Below, piece by piece: positions 11,701 to 20,289 of a DNA stretch of 64,000 nucleotides. The translations under genes were made by a program, and so were the position numbers. Each line of letters opens with the position of its first letter. The stretch's first letter is position 1. The stretch comes from Variovorax sp. PAMC26660. Its GTDB lineage: Bacteria; Pseudomonadota; Gammaproteobacteria; Burkholderiales; Burkholderiaceae_C. Below the pieces are notes generated by a model. It searched no databases and had not been told where the DNA came from. It worked only from the letters and a program-made list of their open reading frames with translations. Location of the stretch: positions 6,501,501 through 6,565,500 of the forward strand of contig NZ_CP060295.1 in assembly GCF_014302995.1 (NCBI RefSeq), written 5' to 3'.

Positions 11701-12241
11701 CCGTCTCGCGGCGGCGCTCCTTGTACTTGGAGACGCCGGCGGCCTCTTCGAGGAACAGGCGCAGTTCTTCGGGCTTGGATTCGATGATCCGGCTGATCGT
11801 GCCCTGGCCGATGATGGCGTAGGCGCGCGGGCCGAGACCCGTGCCCAGGAACACGTCCTGCACGTCGCGGCGGCGCACCGGCTGGTTGTTGATGTAGTAG
11901 CTGCTCGTGCCGTCGCGCGTGAGCACGCGCCGCACGGCAATTTCGCCGAACTGATTCCACTGGCCGCCGGCGCGATGATCGGCGTTGTCGAACACCAGCT
12001 CCACGCTCGAGCGGCTGGCCTGCTTGCGGGTGGTCGTGCCGTTGAAGATCACGTCTTGCATCGACTCGCCGCGCAACTCCGACGCGCGCGACTCGCCAAG
12101 CACCCAGCGCACCGCATCCATGATGTTCGACTTGCCGCAACCATTGGGCCCCACCACGCCAACCAGTTGGCCCGGCAGCAGGAAGTTGGTGGGTTCGGCG
12201 AACGACTTGAAGCCCGAAAGCTTGATGGAATTAAGACGCAC
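8726..12241 (-). CDS. smc: chromosome partition protein SMC
   Basis: ATPase that compacts and segregates chromosomes with ScpA and ScpB. The 1171 residues show Walker A GPNGCGKS (31-38), two long coiled coils broken by a hinge around 500-660, the ABC signature LSGGEKALTA (about 1072-1081) and Walker B CLLDEVD near 1098. The start is GTG 12241, giving VRLNSIKLSGFKSF, which places the conserved N-terminal strand at residue 2; a longer upstream reading to 12376 adds 45 residues unlike the family. It heads the smc-zipA-ligA unit and is divergent from a lipoprotein gene. scpA and scpB are not in the window. Confidence 0.96.
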   Translation of the reverse strand: MRLNSIKLSGFKSFAEPTNFLLPGQLVGVVGPNGCGKSNIMDAVRWVLGESRASELRGESMQDVIFNGTTTRKQASRSSVELVFDNADHRAGGQWNQFGEIAVRRVLTRDGTSSYYINNQPVRRRDVQDVFLGTGLGPRAYAIIGQGTISRIIESKPEELRLFLEEAAGVSKYKERRRETENRLGDTRENLVRVEDILRELNANLEKLEKQAEVAARYNTLQGEATKKQHQLWFLKRSESDADQAKIKADSEKAINDLESRTADLRRIEAELETVRQAHYAAGDQVNQAQGKLYEASAEVGRLEGEIRFVVEGRQRVEQRLVQLREQMGQWGTRRTDAEAEIETLAGQGVDAEEQTILLAAQLEEHDARMPELEEAVQRAQDEANAQRTTVSQVQQQIQVLAADQRNIEDQSRQLTQRSERLRADQNALAAPDEDRLLEMQEQLAAAQEAASEADARLQELQETVPQLDDDRRTRQQAVNTEGARHAEYSARLEALRALQEKVKTDGKLAPWLAKHGLDGLQGLWSRIHIEQGWESALEAALRERLGALEVSRLDMVRAFGNDAPPAKLAFYSPPAAGAPQGSAALPRLSSLLRLNDAGQQALLNDWLHGCYTAQSFEEALAQRATLQPGEVIYVQSGHAVSSHSVNFYAPDSEQAGLLARQQEMENLERQLRAQTLINEEARTALIRAEAAYGDAASRLVTARREAADTQSRAHEQQVETLRMTQLAEQTRARSEQLATDLGEVDAQLEELQEKRVAAEGRFEELDMQLADSQERHAQLDERVIDAGRALTASREQHRSLERQAQEATFSQRTLEARRGELNRAIETASQQVVALTDEDERARAELSRLSDAAAQAGLQDALSLKLERETSLGASRSQYDDLTLKLRASDERRLQLERELDPLRQRITEFQLKEQAARLGVEQYQQLLDDAGADLEAVALSIETDKVRLTGLQGEIDRLNREVVALGAVNLAALDELAIASERKTFLDAQSADLNEAIGTLEDAIRKIDAETRDLLGGTFKIVNEHFSRMFPELFGGGNARLVMTGDEILDAGVQVLAQPPGKKNQTIHLLSGGEKALTAIALVFAIFQLNPAPFCLLDEVDAPLDDANTERYAKLVTAMSRETQFLFISHNKIAMEMAEQLIGVTMQEQGVSRIVAVDMESAASMVEAA

Positions 12242-12354
12242 GACTTGTCGGCCTGCCTCGACGTAGCGCCAAGGTATTGATTTGTAAGGAAAATTGCACG
12301 GGCCTGCAGCTTGCAGCAGACCGCCGCCCCAGCCGTGGATGATAACGTCAGGGC

Positions 12355-13116
12355 ATGAGCGATTCCCCGGTTTCACCCCCCCTTGCCGTACGACGCATTT
12401 GCCTGCTGGCAGGCACCGCCGCCCTGCTCGGTCTGGCCGGCTGCTCGTCGGTCCGCTCCACCGATCGCGCCGAGCCCTATGCCAGCCAGGAATGGCTGCA
12501 ATCCGGCACCAACCGCATTGCCAACCTGTCGCTGCGCGACAACCTGCAATCGGTCCGCCGTGTGCAGAACACCTTGTACCGGCGCAACCCGCGCGAATGG
12601 CGCAAGTCGGCGGCCAGCATCGACGAAGCCGTCCAGCGCACCTGGGATGCCGTGCTGAAAGACACCACGCTGCCCGAATTGCACGGCGCCACCGGCATCG
12701 ACGCCGTCCGGCTGGCCTTCGAGACCGGGCCGCAGGCTTACCAGGGCGATCGCGTCGCGGCGCTGGTGTACGGCTGGGCCACGATGCTCAAGCAGGCCAA
12801 CGGCAACACCTGGGACCAGACCATGATCGACGGCATCGACGCCGAGAACAGCTACCGGGTCGCCCGCAATTTCGACATCTCGCTCTGGCTGATCTCCTCC
12901 AAGACCGGGCCCGACGGCCAGCCGCTGCTGCTGGCCACCGAAATCAGCGACCGCGGCCGCAATCTCGTGGCCGACCGCGAGCTGTCGAAGGTGATCGCGC
13001 GGCTCGACCTGTTGGCCGCGCAGGCCGACGAGAAGTACCGCCGGGCGGCACTCGACTTCGGCCAGAACTGGATCATGGGCGTGGTCATGCCGCTCTTCAC
13101 GCTGATGCCCAAGTAA
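12355..13116 (+). CDS. putative lipoprotein of unknown function
   Basis: I do not recognise this 253-residue protein. It has a signal peptide and a lipobox LAGC (lipidated Cys near residue 29), then an alpha-helical mature region without low-complexity stretches or a clear catalytic motif. Notable patterns are a basic helix NLSLRDNLQSVRRVQNTLYRR and a C-terminal hydrophobic segment (IMGVVMPLFTLMPK). The balanced amino-acid composition and lack of frame breaks argue that it is a real gene. It is divergent from smc across 113 bases and sits 74 bases before the ParA-like gene on the same strand, so the two may be cotranscribed. Confidence 0.65.
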   Translation: MSDSPVSPPLAVRRICLLAGTAALLGLAGCSSVRSTDRAEPYASQEWLQSGTNRIANLSLRDNLQSVRRVQNTLYRRNPREWRKSAASIDEAVQRTWDAVLKDTTLPELHGATGIDAVRLAFETGPQAYQGDRVAALVYGWATMLKQANGNTWDQTMIDGIDAENSYRVARNFDISLWLISSKTGPDGQPLLLATEISDRGRNLVADRELSKVIARLDLLAAQADEKYRRAALDFGQNWIMGVVMPLFTLMPK

Positions 13117-13190
13117 GTTAAGCAGACAAAACGGCCCCCTAGAATGAATCCGCCCTTCACCCCTCAACCCATTCGAGGCTGCAGCAACTC

Positions 13191-13883
13191 ATGAGCTCCA
13201 TCAATTTCATCGGCGGCGAAAAAGGCGGTGTCGGCAAGTCGGTCACGGCGCGCGTGCTGGCGCAGTACTTCATCGACCACAGCCGTCCGTTCACGGGTTT
13301 CGACACCGATCGCTCGCACAGCTCCTTCACCCGCTTCTACGAAGGCTTTGCCTCGCCCGTGGTGGTCGACAGTTTTGAGGGGCTGGACACGGTCGTGAAT
13401 GGCTTCGAGAGCAACCCGCAGCAAAGCGTGATCGTCGACCTCGCGGCCCAGACGCTGGCGCCGCTGTCGCGCTGGATCAAGGAATCAGACCTTTTCGACG
13501 TGTTCGCCGAGATCGGCGTCACCGTCAACTTCTGGCATGTGCTGGACGACGGCAAGGACTCGACCGACCTGCTCGGCTCGCTGATCGACACCTTCGGCAA
13601 CCGGCCCAACTACATCGTGGTACAGAACTACGGTCGAGGCAGCGACTTCGGCATGCTGCTGGCTTCGCAGTCGCTCTCCAAGGCGACAGCCAATGGGGCC
13701 CGCGTGATTGCGTTGCCGCGTCTGCACGAAGCCAGCATGCGAAAGATCGATGCGCAGAACACCAGCTTCTGGAAGGCAGTGCATGACCGGGAAGGTGTGC
13801 ATGCGCTGGGGCTGCTGGAGCGCCAGCGCGTGAAGTCGTGGCTGGCCACGGTCTACGCTGCGTTCGATACTTTGCCTTTGTAG
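13191..13883 (+). CDS. ParA/MinD-like P-loop ATPase (orphan)
   Basis: A 230-residue ATPase with the deviant Walker A box GGEKGGVGKS at residues 8-17, whose signature lysine (KGGVGKS) defines the ParA/MinD class, and a Walker B-like strand QSVIVDLAAQT near 80. It resembles the TraL-type or cargo-positioning ParA branch more than chromosomal ParA: it is short and has no DNA-binding N-terminus. No ParB or other partner gene follows. ParA-class ATPases usually position plasmids, chromosomes or protein cargo, and the lipoprotein upstream is the only candidate partner. The function is not assignable. Confidence 0.7.
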   Translation: MSSINFIGGEKGGVGKSVTARVLAQYFIDHSRPFTGFDTDRSHSSFTRFYEGFASPVVVDSFEGLDTVVNGFESNPQQSVIVDLAAQTLAPLSRWIKESDLFDVFAEIGVTVNFWHVLDDGKDSTDLLGSLIDTFGNRPNYIVVQNYGRGSDFGMLLASQSLSKATANGARVIALPRLHEASMRKIDAQNTSFWKAVHDREGVHALGLLERQRVKSWLATVYAAFDTLPL

Positions 13884-13885
13884 TT

Positions 13886-13920
13886 CTTGACGGGGTGCCT
13901 GGCGCCGCGCCCCAGTCAAG
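13886..13920. terminator. dyad between convergent genes
   Basis: CTTGACGGGG (13886-13895) pairs with CCCCaGTCAAG (13910-13920), with one bulged A and a 14-base loop that can fold further. It fills the space between two converging genes and could terminate both, although neither side has a good T-run. Confidence 0.4.
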
Positions 13921-13932
13921 ACCGGCAAACCG

Positions 13933-15339
13933 TTACAGGACGACAGCGCCCCCACCCAACGCCTTGTAGAGCGTCATCGTCGCATTGAGTTGGTTCAATC
14001 GATTCTGGGCCAGCGACACCTCGGCAGTGCGACGCCTGTCCTTGGCATCGAGCACCGGTTGCAGCGCCGTCGCACCCGCCTTGTAGCGAACCTCGGACAG
14101 CTTCTCCGCACGCTGCGCCTGCTGCAACGCCAGCACCAGTTTCTCGCTCTCATCACGCAATTGCGTGCGCGACGACAGTGCGTTCTCCACTTCGGACAAC
14201 GACGTGTAGAGCGACTGGCGAAAGCCGAGCACCGCCTCCTCGTATTGCGTCTGCGAAACCGCCACGGTCATCCGCGCCGTGTTCCATTGCAGAAATGGCA
14301 ACACCAACCCTGCACCGAGCGTGCCGACCGGGTTCTTCAGCAGTTCGCCCAATGCAGTGCTCGACGTGCCCAGCGAGCCGGTGAGGCTCAGCGTCGGATA
14401 GAAGCCGGTTCGGGTGGCGTCGACATTCGCCAGCGATCCGCGCAAGCGCTGCTCGGCTGCACGCAGATCGGGGCGACGGCCCAGCAGGCTTGCCGGCAGG
14501 CCGGCATCGATGACCGGAAGCTCAAGGGTCGGCAACTGCGACGGCTCCACCGCCATCGCCTCGGGCGGCTGATCAAACAAGATCGCCAGCGCATTGCGCG
14601 CCTCGACGCGCTGCTGCAGCAATTGGGTGTGTGCTGCTTCCTGGCTCGCGAGGTTCTGGCCTGCCTGCGCCAAGTCGAGTCCCGACACGGCCCCGGCGGC
14701 GTACTTCACGCGCACCAGCACAAGAATGCGCCGGCCGTCCTCGATGCCCGCCTCGCTCAACGCGATGCGCTGATTCAGATACCCCGTCTGCCAATAGAGC
14801 CCCGCCGTGGTGCCCACGAGCGCGAGCGCAGCGGCCTGCCGGTCGGACTCGGTGGCCTTCAGCTCCCAATCGGCGGCGCTGCGCAATGCAGAAAGTCGGC
14901 CCCACAGATCCAGCTCGTAGCTCAGCGTCACCATCGAGCCTGACGCGGAGCCGACCACGCCGCCGCGCTTCAGGTCATAGCTGCGATTCACGCTGGCCTG
15001 CCCCGCCACGCTGGGCGTGAGGTTCGTGTTGGCCAGGCTTGCCTGCAACTGCGCGCGCTGCACGCGAATGCCCGCTGCGGCAAGGTTGCTGTTGGTGCGC
15101 AGCGCGCTGTCGATCAAGGTGTCGAGCTGCGGGTCATTGAATGCGTTCCACCAACGGGTCGCAGGCATCGCAGCCGCATTCACCGCAGCAGCCGACTGCG
15201 GCCGTTGTTGCTGCTGCCACGCCTGCGGCATTTCGATCGGCCGCTGCTCGCGGCGCTCGGGCTGGAACGCGGTGCACCCGCCGAGCGCCAACGCGATGGC
15301 GACCGCACTCAACCGCAGACAAAGACGCGCCCTACTCAC
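13933..15339 (-). CDS. outer-membrane efflux lipoprotein (TolC/NodT family)
   Basis: Outer-membrane channel of the tripartite exporter encoded with macA and macB. The 468 residues start with a lipoprotein signal and lipobox LGGC, then two TolC-like repeats rich in long amphipathic helices; TRWWNAFNDPQLDTLIDSAL marks the NodT-family N-terminus. The start is taken as GTG 15339, whose coding overlaps the macB stop by eight bases; upstream in-frame ATGs lie inside macB. The macA-macB-OMF order and the lipidated channel match PvdRT-OpmQ-type systems as well as MacAB-TolC, so siderophore, peptide or macrolide export are all possible. Confidence 0.88.
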   Translation of the reverse strand: MSRARLCLRLSAVAIALALGGCTAFQPERREQRPIEMPQAWQQQQRPQSAAAVNAAAMPATRWWNAFNDPQLDTLIDSALRTNSNLAAAGIRVQRAQLQASLANTNLTPSVAGQASVNRSYDLKRGGVVGSASGSMVTLSYELDLWGRLSALRSAADWELKATESDRQAAALALVGTTAGLYWQTGYLNQRIALSEAGIEDGRRILVLVRVKYAAGAVSGLDLAQAGQNLASQEAAHTQLLQQRVEARNALAILFDQPPEAMAVEPSQLPTLELPVIDAGLPASLLGRRPDLRAAEQRLRGSLANVDATRTGFYPTLSLTGSLGTSSTALGELLKNPVGTLGAGLVLPFLQWNTARMTVAVSQTQYEEAVLGFRQSLYTSLSEVENALSSRTQLRDESEKLVLALQQAQRAEKLSEVRYKAGATALQPVLDAKDRRRTAEVSLAQNRLNQLNATMTLYKALGGGAVVL

Positions 15340-17326
15340 GAGCCAACGCCTCGATCGGGTCCAGCCGCGCTGCATTGCGTGCCGGCAGATAGCCGAACAA
15401 CACGCCAATCAGCGTCGCGCACAAGAAGGCCGACGCCACGGCGCCCATTGAAAAGATCATTTGCCATTGCTTCACGAAAAGCGAAAACACAAAGCTGATG
15501 CCATACGACAGCGTCACGCCGATGAACCCACCCACGAGGCACACCAGCACCGCCTCGGTCAGAAACTGTTGCAGCACATCGCTCTGGCGCGCGCCCACGG
15601 CCATACGAATGCCGATCTCGCGGGTGCGCTCGGTCACCGACACCAGCATGATGTTCATCACGCCGATGCCGCCCACCACCAGCGAGATCACCGCGATCAG
15701 CGACAGCAGCAGCGTGAGCGACTGGCTCGTGCGCTCGACCGTCTTCACGATGCTGTCCATGTTGTAGGTGAAAAAATCCTTGCTGCCGTGGCGCATGGTG
15801 AGCAGCCGCACGATGCTGTCCTCGGCCGCCCGGGTCGGCTGGTCGTCGCCGATGCGCACCGTGATTGCATCGAAGTGCTGCTGCCCGAACAACCGGCTCG
15901 CGCCCGTGCTGTAGGGCAGCCAGATGTTGAGCGACTTGTTCTCGCCGAACATGTTCTTCTTCTCTGCCGCCACGCCGATCACCGTGCACGGCAGGTTGCC
16001 GACGAGGATCACCTTGCCGACCGGGTCGCTGCCGTCGGTGAACAGCTTGCGCCGCGTGTTCTGGTCGATCACCACCACCTGGGTCTGCTGCCGCACGTCG
16101 TTCGCATTGAAGGCCGCGCCGCTGGCCATCTGGATGTCGCGCACGCGAAAGAAGCTGTCGCTGACGCCGCTCACGTTGCCGTTGATGTCGATGCTGCGGT
16201 AGCGCAGCCGCAGGCTGCGCGAGGTCGAGGGCGTCACGCTGTGCACATAGGGCTGCGCCGCAATCGCCTGCAGGTCGGTCGGCATCAGGGTCCGGATGCT
16301 GGACGCCTTGTCGTCGCCGAAATCATGGCCGGGGTAGATGTCGAGCGTGTTGGTGCCGATGGCCTTGATGTCCGACAGCACGAAGCGCTTGGCGCCCTCC
16401 CCGATGGCCACGATCGACACCACCGAGGTGATGCCGATGACGATGCCCAGCATGGTCAGCGCGGTGCGCATGCGGTGCGCCATCATCGAGCGCCATGCCA
16501 TGCGGAAGGCCTCGACAAACCGGGCCCAGCCCGTGCTGAAGCGCGCGATGCCCAGCTTGGGCGGGCTCACGACGGGCTGCACCGCCTCGGTCCCCATGGC
16601 CTGCGTGGGTGCCGTCACAGTGGGCACATTCGGCCGGTCGCCCACGATCACGCCATCGGCAATCTCGATGATGCGCTCGGTGCAACTGGCCACCTGCATG
16701 TCGTGCGTCACGATGATGATGGTGTGGCCTTGCGCGTGCAGTTCGCGCAGGATCGCGATGACCTCCTGGCCGCTTTTCCTGTCGAGCGCGCCGGTCGGCT
16801 CGTCGGCAAGGATGACCTGGCCACCGTTCATCAGCGCGCGCGCAATGCTCACCCGCTGCTGCTGGCCGCCCGAGAGCTGGCTCGGCCGATGCTCGGTGCG
16901 ATCGCCAAGTCCCAGCCGCGCCAGCAGTTCGCGGGCACGCGTCTCGCGCGCTTCGCCATCGGTGCCGGCATAGACGGCGGGCACCTCGACGTTGCCCGTG
17001 GCCGTCAGGTGCTGCATCAGGTGGTAGCGCTGGAAGATGAAGCCGAAGTGCTCGCGCCGCAGCTCGGCCAGCGCGTCGCTGTCGAGCGTGCCGACGTCCT
17101 TGCCCGAGACGGTGTAGGTGCCGGTGCTGGGTCGGTCGAGACAGCCGAGGATGTTCATCAGCGTCGACTTGCCCGAGCCCGAGGCACCGACGATGGCCAG
17201 CATTTCGCCGTTGCCGATGTCGAGGTCGACGTCTTTCAGCACCTGCACTTCCTGCTCGCCCGAGGGAAAGCTGCGGCCGATGCCGCGCAGCGTCAGCAAA
17301 GGCTGATTCGCCTGCGGCTGCGTCAC
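15332..17326 (-). CDS. macB: MacB-type ABC exporter, ATPase-permease fusion
   Basis: Half-transporter that powers export through the MacA adaptor and outer-membrane channel by mechanotransmission. The 664 residues have an N-terminal ATPase with Walker A GASGSGKS (47-54) and signature LSGGQQQR near 150, then one membrane helix (MLGIVIGITSVVSIVAIG), a large periplasmic domain, and three C-terminal helices with the MacB/FtsX motif GARQSDVLQQFLTEA. The start is GTG 17326, whose bases overlap the macA stop (GTGA). Full length and no missing motif; the substrate is unknown. Confidence 0.93.
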   Translation of the reverse strand: MTQPQANQPLLTLRGIGRSFPSGEQEVQVLKDVDLDIGNGEMLAIVGASGSGKSTLMNILGCLDRPSTGTYTVSGKDVGTLDSDALAELRREHFGFIFQRYHLMQHLTATGNVEVPAVYAGTDGEARETRARELLARLGLGDRTEHRPSQLSGGQQQRVSIARALMNGGQVILADEPTGALDRKSGQEVIAILRELHAQGHTIIIVTHDMQVASCTERIIEIADGVIVGDRPNVPTVTAPTQAMGTEAVQPVVSPPKLGIARFSTGWARFVEAFRMAWRSMMAHRMRTALTMLGIVIGITSVVSIVAIGEGAKRFVLSDIKAIGTNTLDIYPGHDFGDDKASSIRTLMPTDLQAIAAQPYVHSVTPSTSRSLRLRYRSIDINGNVSGVSDSFFRVRDIQMASGAAFNANDVRQQTQVVVIDQNTRRKLFTDGSDPVGKVILVGNLPCTVIGVAAEKKNMFGENKSLNIWLPYSTGASRLFGQQHFDAITVRIGDDQPTRAAEDSIVRLLTMRHGSKDFFTYNMDSIVKTVERTSQSLTLLLSLIAVISLVVGGIGVMNIMLVSVTERTREIGIRMAVGARQSDVLQQFLTEAVLVCLVGGFIGVTLSYGISFVFSLFVKQWQMIFSMGAVASAFLCATLIGVLFGYLPARNAARLDPIEALARE

Positions 17327-18480
17327 TGGCGCTTTCCTCTGCCGCCGTTGCCGTCGTCCGACTTCTCCAATGTCGAGGGATCGCCGGTGATGACGTTGTC
17401 GCCTTCTTTCAGGCCTTCGAGCACCTGGGCCTGGAAGTTGTTGGTGATGCCGACGCGCACGAGCCGCTTTTCGACGCTCTGGTCGGCCTTGAGCACGCGC
17501 ACTTCCTGTCGGCCATCCTTGTCGCGCGCACCGAGTGCGGTCAGCGGCACGGTCAGCGCCTGCCTGGCTTCGCCCAGCATGATCGCGACCTGCGCCGTCA
17601 TGTCGACGCGCAGCGTGCGGTCGGGGTTGGGCACGTCGAACAGCGCGTTAAAGAACACCGCGTTGTTGATCTTCTCGGGCGAAGGTTGCACGGCGCGCAG
17701 CGTGCCGTGGTAGCGCTTGTCGGGGTCGCCGAGGATGGTGAAGTACACCGGCTGCCCCGGCTTCACGCGCACCACGTCGGCTTCGGACACCTGGGCCTTG
17801 ACCGTCATGGTCGACAGGTCGGCCAGCTTCATCAGCGTGGGCACCTGGAACGAGGCCACCACCGTCTGGCCTTCGAGCGTGCTGATCGACACCACGTCGC
17901 CATCGATGGGCGCGACGATGCGCGTGTATGACAGGTTGGTCTGCGCCGACGCGAGCGCGAGTTTCTGCTGGCGGATCTGCGCGTCCAAAGACACCCCGTC
18001 GGCGCGCAGCGCGCGAAGCTCGGCGTCGGCGCTTTCCATGTCCTGCCGCGCCGCGGCGTCCTGCGCGAGCATTTCGCGCTGGCGTGCCCAGGACAGTTCA
18101 GCCTGCTTGACGCGCACTTCCTTCGCCAGTTTTTGCGCCTGCAGGTTCTCCAGCTTGGCCTGTTCCTGCGCGAGCGTGTTCTGCGAAATGACCGGATCGA
18201 TCTCCGCCAGCCAGTCGCCCTTCTTCACGGTCTGGCCGAGCACGACCTTGAGCGACTTGAGCTGGCCGCTGACCTGCGCACCGATTTCAACCTGCCTGAG
18301 CGCCTGCAGGACGCCGGTGGCGAGCACCGCGTTCTCGAGATCGGCGCGCTGCACGGCGGCGGTGAGGTATTCGGTCTTCTTGGCGGGGCTCAGCCAGAAA
18401 AAGGCGACGATGGCCAGGACGACAAGAACGGTGATACCGACAAGGAGCTTGCGCGATCGCCGCGGTGGGGTGTTTGGCAT
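17323..18480 (-). CDS. macA: MacA-type periplasmic adaptor (membrane fusion protein)
   Basis: Links MacB to the outer-membrane channel. The 385 residues show an N-terminal membrane anchor (LLVGITVLVVLAIVAFFWLS), a lipoyl half-motif (QVSGQLKSLKVVLGQTVKKG), a long coiled-coil hairpin (about 110-180) and the second lipoyl half (APIDGDVVSISTLEGQTV), then beta-barrel and membrane-proximal domains. The C-terminal tail is Gly/Asp/Lys-rich. It is first in the macA-macB-OMF operon, with ATG 18480. A LysR or two-component regulator often found beside such exporters is absent here. Confidence 0.92.
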   Translation of the reverse strand: MPNTPPRRSRKLLVGITVLVVLAIVAFFWLSPAKKTEYLTAAVQRADLENAVLATGVLQALRQVEIGAQVSGQLKSLKVVLGQTVKKGDWLAEIDPVISQNTLAQEQAKLENLQAQKLAKEVRVKQAELSWARQREMLAQDAAARQDMESADAELRALRADGVSLDAQIRQQKLALASAQTNLSYTRIVAPIDGDVVSISTLEGQTVVASFQVPTLMKLADLSTMTVKAQVSEADVVRVKPGQPVYFTILGDPDKRYHGTLRAVQPSPEKINNAVFFNALFDVPNPDRTLRVDMTAQVAIMLGEARQALTVPLTALGARDKDGRQEVRVLKADQSVEKRLVRVGITNNFQAQVLEGLKEGDNVITGDPSTLEKSDDGNGGRGKRQ

Positions 18481-18588
18481 GCAATGAGGTGGGAGTGAAA
18501 CACGCTGCTGGAGTGGATCGATCCTATCGCCGCATGCTTAAGGGCTGCTAAAGGGGGTGATGCCACCAAGGGACTCTTCCTCGCCCCG

Positions 18589-18628
18589 AAAAGGAAAAGC
18601 CCCGCCGGCCTTTGCAGGCCAGCGAGGC
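18589..18628 (-). terminator. intrinsic terminator after dsbB
   Basis: On the minus strand a 13-bp stem (GCCTCGCTGGCCT with AGGCCGGCGGGGC, two G-T pairs, loop GCAA) is followed by TTTTCCTTTT. It lies 44 bases after the dsbB stop and ends the sulfate-import operon before the macA region, separating the two minus-strand units. Confidence 0.85.
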
Positions 18629-18671
18629 AATCGAATTCCATCGAATGCAGCCGCTATCGGCCGCTGCGTGT

Positions 18672-19187
18672 TCAGCGCGCGCGGCGCGAGCGAACCAGCA
18701 GCGTGATCAGCAGCAGCGAGAGCACCGTGAACGCGACGAACGACCAGTTCGCCAGCGTCAGGCCGAACAGCGTCCAGTCGACCTTCGAGCAGTCGCCGCC
18801 GCCACGGAAGATCAGCGGCAGCGCGCGCTTGAGCGGGAAGGTTTCGATCATTCCGTACAGGTCGCGCCCGCAGGACACGACTTCGGGCGGATACCACTGC
18901 AGCCAGCTCTGCGCGGCCGCCGTGTAGGCGCCGCCGATGGCAGAGACCAGGGCCAGCAGGCCACCGGTGATCTGCAGGCCCCTGTTACGGAACGCACCCG
19001 CCAGCCCCGTGAAGAGCGCCACCAGCACCAGCGCATAGCGCTGCACGATGCACATGGGACACGGTTCGAGCCCGACCACGTGCTGAAGGTAAAGCCCGAA
19101 GGCCAGCATCAGGACGCAGGCCAGGCAGATCAGCCCATACGCGCGGCGCGGCGCGCCGAAGTACCAATCGATCAAGGAGATACCCAT
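18672..19187 (-). CDS. dsbB: disulfide bond formation protein DsbB
   Basis: Inner-membrane quinone reductase that reoxidises periplasmic DsbA. The 171 residues form four membrane helices with both redox pairs in place: Cys43 and Cys46 in EPCPMC, and Cys106 and Cys133 in the second periplasmic loop. Start ATG 19187 lies inside the end of cysA (16-base overlap), so translation is probably coupled. Attachment to a sulfate importer is unusual but makes sense as a thiol-redox link; alternatively the gene may simply have been captured downstream. Confidence in the family is high. Confidence 0.93.
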   Translation of the reverse strand: MGISLIDWYFGAPRRAYGLICLACVLMLAFGLYLQHVVGLEPCPMCIVQRYALVLVALFTGLAGAFRNRGLQITGGLLALVSAIGGAYTAAAQSWLQWYPPEVVSCGRDLYGMIETFPLKRALPLIFRGGGDCSKVDWTLFGLTLANWSFVAFTVLSLLLITLLVRSRRAR

Positions 19188-20269
19188 TCTTCTTCGACGA
19201 ACACCCTGGCCTTGCGTGGATTGGCGACGACGGTGTCGCCTTCCTTCAAGCCCAGGTCGCGGAACTGTTGCGCAGGGAGTTGCGCTTCGATGATGGTTCC
19301 GGAGCCCGGATTATCTGGATTCGATTCGGTGGGCTCAAGTTCCAGCCTTGCGATGGGTCCGACCACAATCGCACGCGACAGCGTGGCGACGATGCCGGTG
19401 GCGCCGGCCACATAACGTGTCACATCCAGGTCATGTGGCCGCACATAGGCCAGCGCCTTGGCGTCGCGCGCGCCACTGTGCTCGGGCGAATCCAGGCGCA
19501 TGCCGTCGAGCTGCACCGCGCCATTGTCCGCCCGGCCATGGAACAGGTTCACGTCGCCGAGGAAACCGTAGACAAAGGGACTCGCGGGCTTGTCCCACAC
19601 GTCTTGCGGTGAGCCGACCTGCTCGATCTGGCCCTTGTTGATGACCACCACGCGGTCGGCCACTTCGAGCGCTTCTTCCTGGTCGTGCGTGACGAAGATC
19701 GAGGTGACGTGCAGTTCGTCGTGCAGCCGGCGCAGCCAGCGACGCAGCTCCTTGCGCACCTTGGCGTCGAGCGCGCCGAAGGGTTCGTCGAGCAGCAGCA
19801 CCTTGGGCTCCACCGCCAGCGCGCGGGCCAGCGCGATGCGCTGGCGCTGGCCGCCGGACAGTTGCGACGGGTAGCGGTCTGCCAGCCAGTCGAGCTGCAC
19901 CAGCTTGAGCAGGTCGGTCACCTTGGCCTTGATCTGCGCGTCGCTCGGACGCTCCTTGCGCGGCTTCACGCGCAGACCGAAGGCGACGTTCTCGAACACG
20001 GTCATGTGGCGGAACAACGCGTAGTGCTGGAACACGAAGCCGACCTGCCTCTCACGCACATGCACGTCGGTCGTGTCTTCGCCCGAGAACAGGATGCTGC
20101 CGGTGTCGGCCGTTTCCAGCCCCGCGATGATGCGCAGCAGCGTGGTCTTGCCGCAGCCCGAGGGGCCGAGCAGCGCGACAAGCTCGCCCGACTCGACGTC
20201 GAGGTTCACGTCGCGCAGCGCGCGGAAGTCGCCGAACTGCTTGCTGATGTTGCGGATTTCGATGCTCAT
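19172..20269 (-). CDS. cysA: sulfate/thiosulfate ABC transporter ATPase CysA
   Basis: Energises sulfate and thiosulfate import through CysT-CysW. The 365 residues have Walker A GPSGCGKT (35-42), signature LSGGQRQR, Walker [12 protein letters not shown] and the switch His in VTHD, followed by a C-terminal TOBE-like regulatory domain. Start ATG 20269 gives [15 protein letters not shown], the typical CysA N-terminus; upstream in-frame sequence belongs to cysW in another frame. It lies 20 bases after cysW and overlaps dsbB. Confidence 0.95.
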   Translation of the reverse strand: MSIEIRNISKQFGDFRALRDVNLDVESGELVALLGPSGCGKTTLLRIIAGLETADTGSILFSGEDTTDVHVRERQVGFVFQHYALFRHMTVFENVAFGLRVKPRKERPSDAQIKAKVTDLLKLVQLDWLADRYPSQLSGGQRQRIALARALAVEPKVLLLDEPFGALDAKVRKELRRWLRRLHDELHVTSIFVTHDQEEALEVADRVVVINKGQIEQVGSPQDVWDKPASPFVYGFLGDVNLFHGRADNGAVQLDGMRLDSPEHSGARDAKALAYVRPHDLDVTRYVAGATGIVATLSRAIVVGPIARLELEPTESNPDNPGSGTIIEAQLPAQQFRDLGLKEGDTVVANPRKARVFVEEEWVSP

Positions 20270-20289
20270 GATCTTCTGTTCTTTCTCTC

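Noticed and set aside
15461..17713. 750-codon plus-strand open frame opposite macB
   Set aside because: Antisense shadow of an intact MacB; no start signal and no domain.
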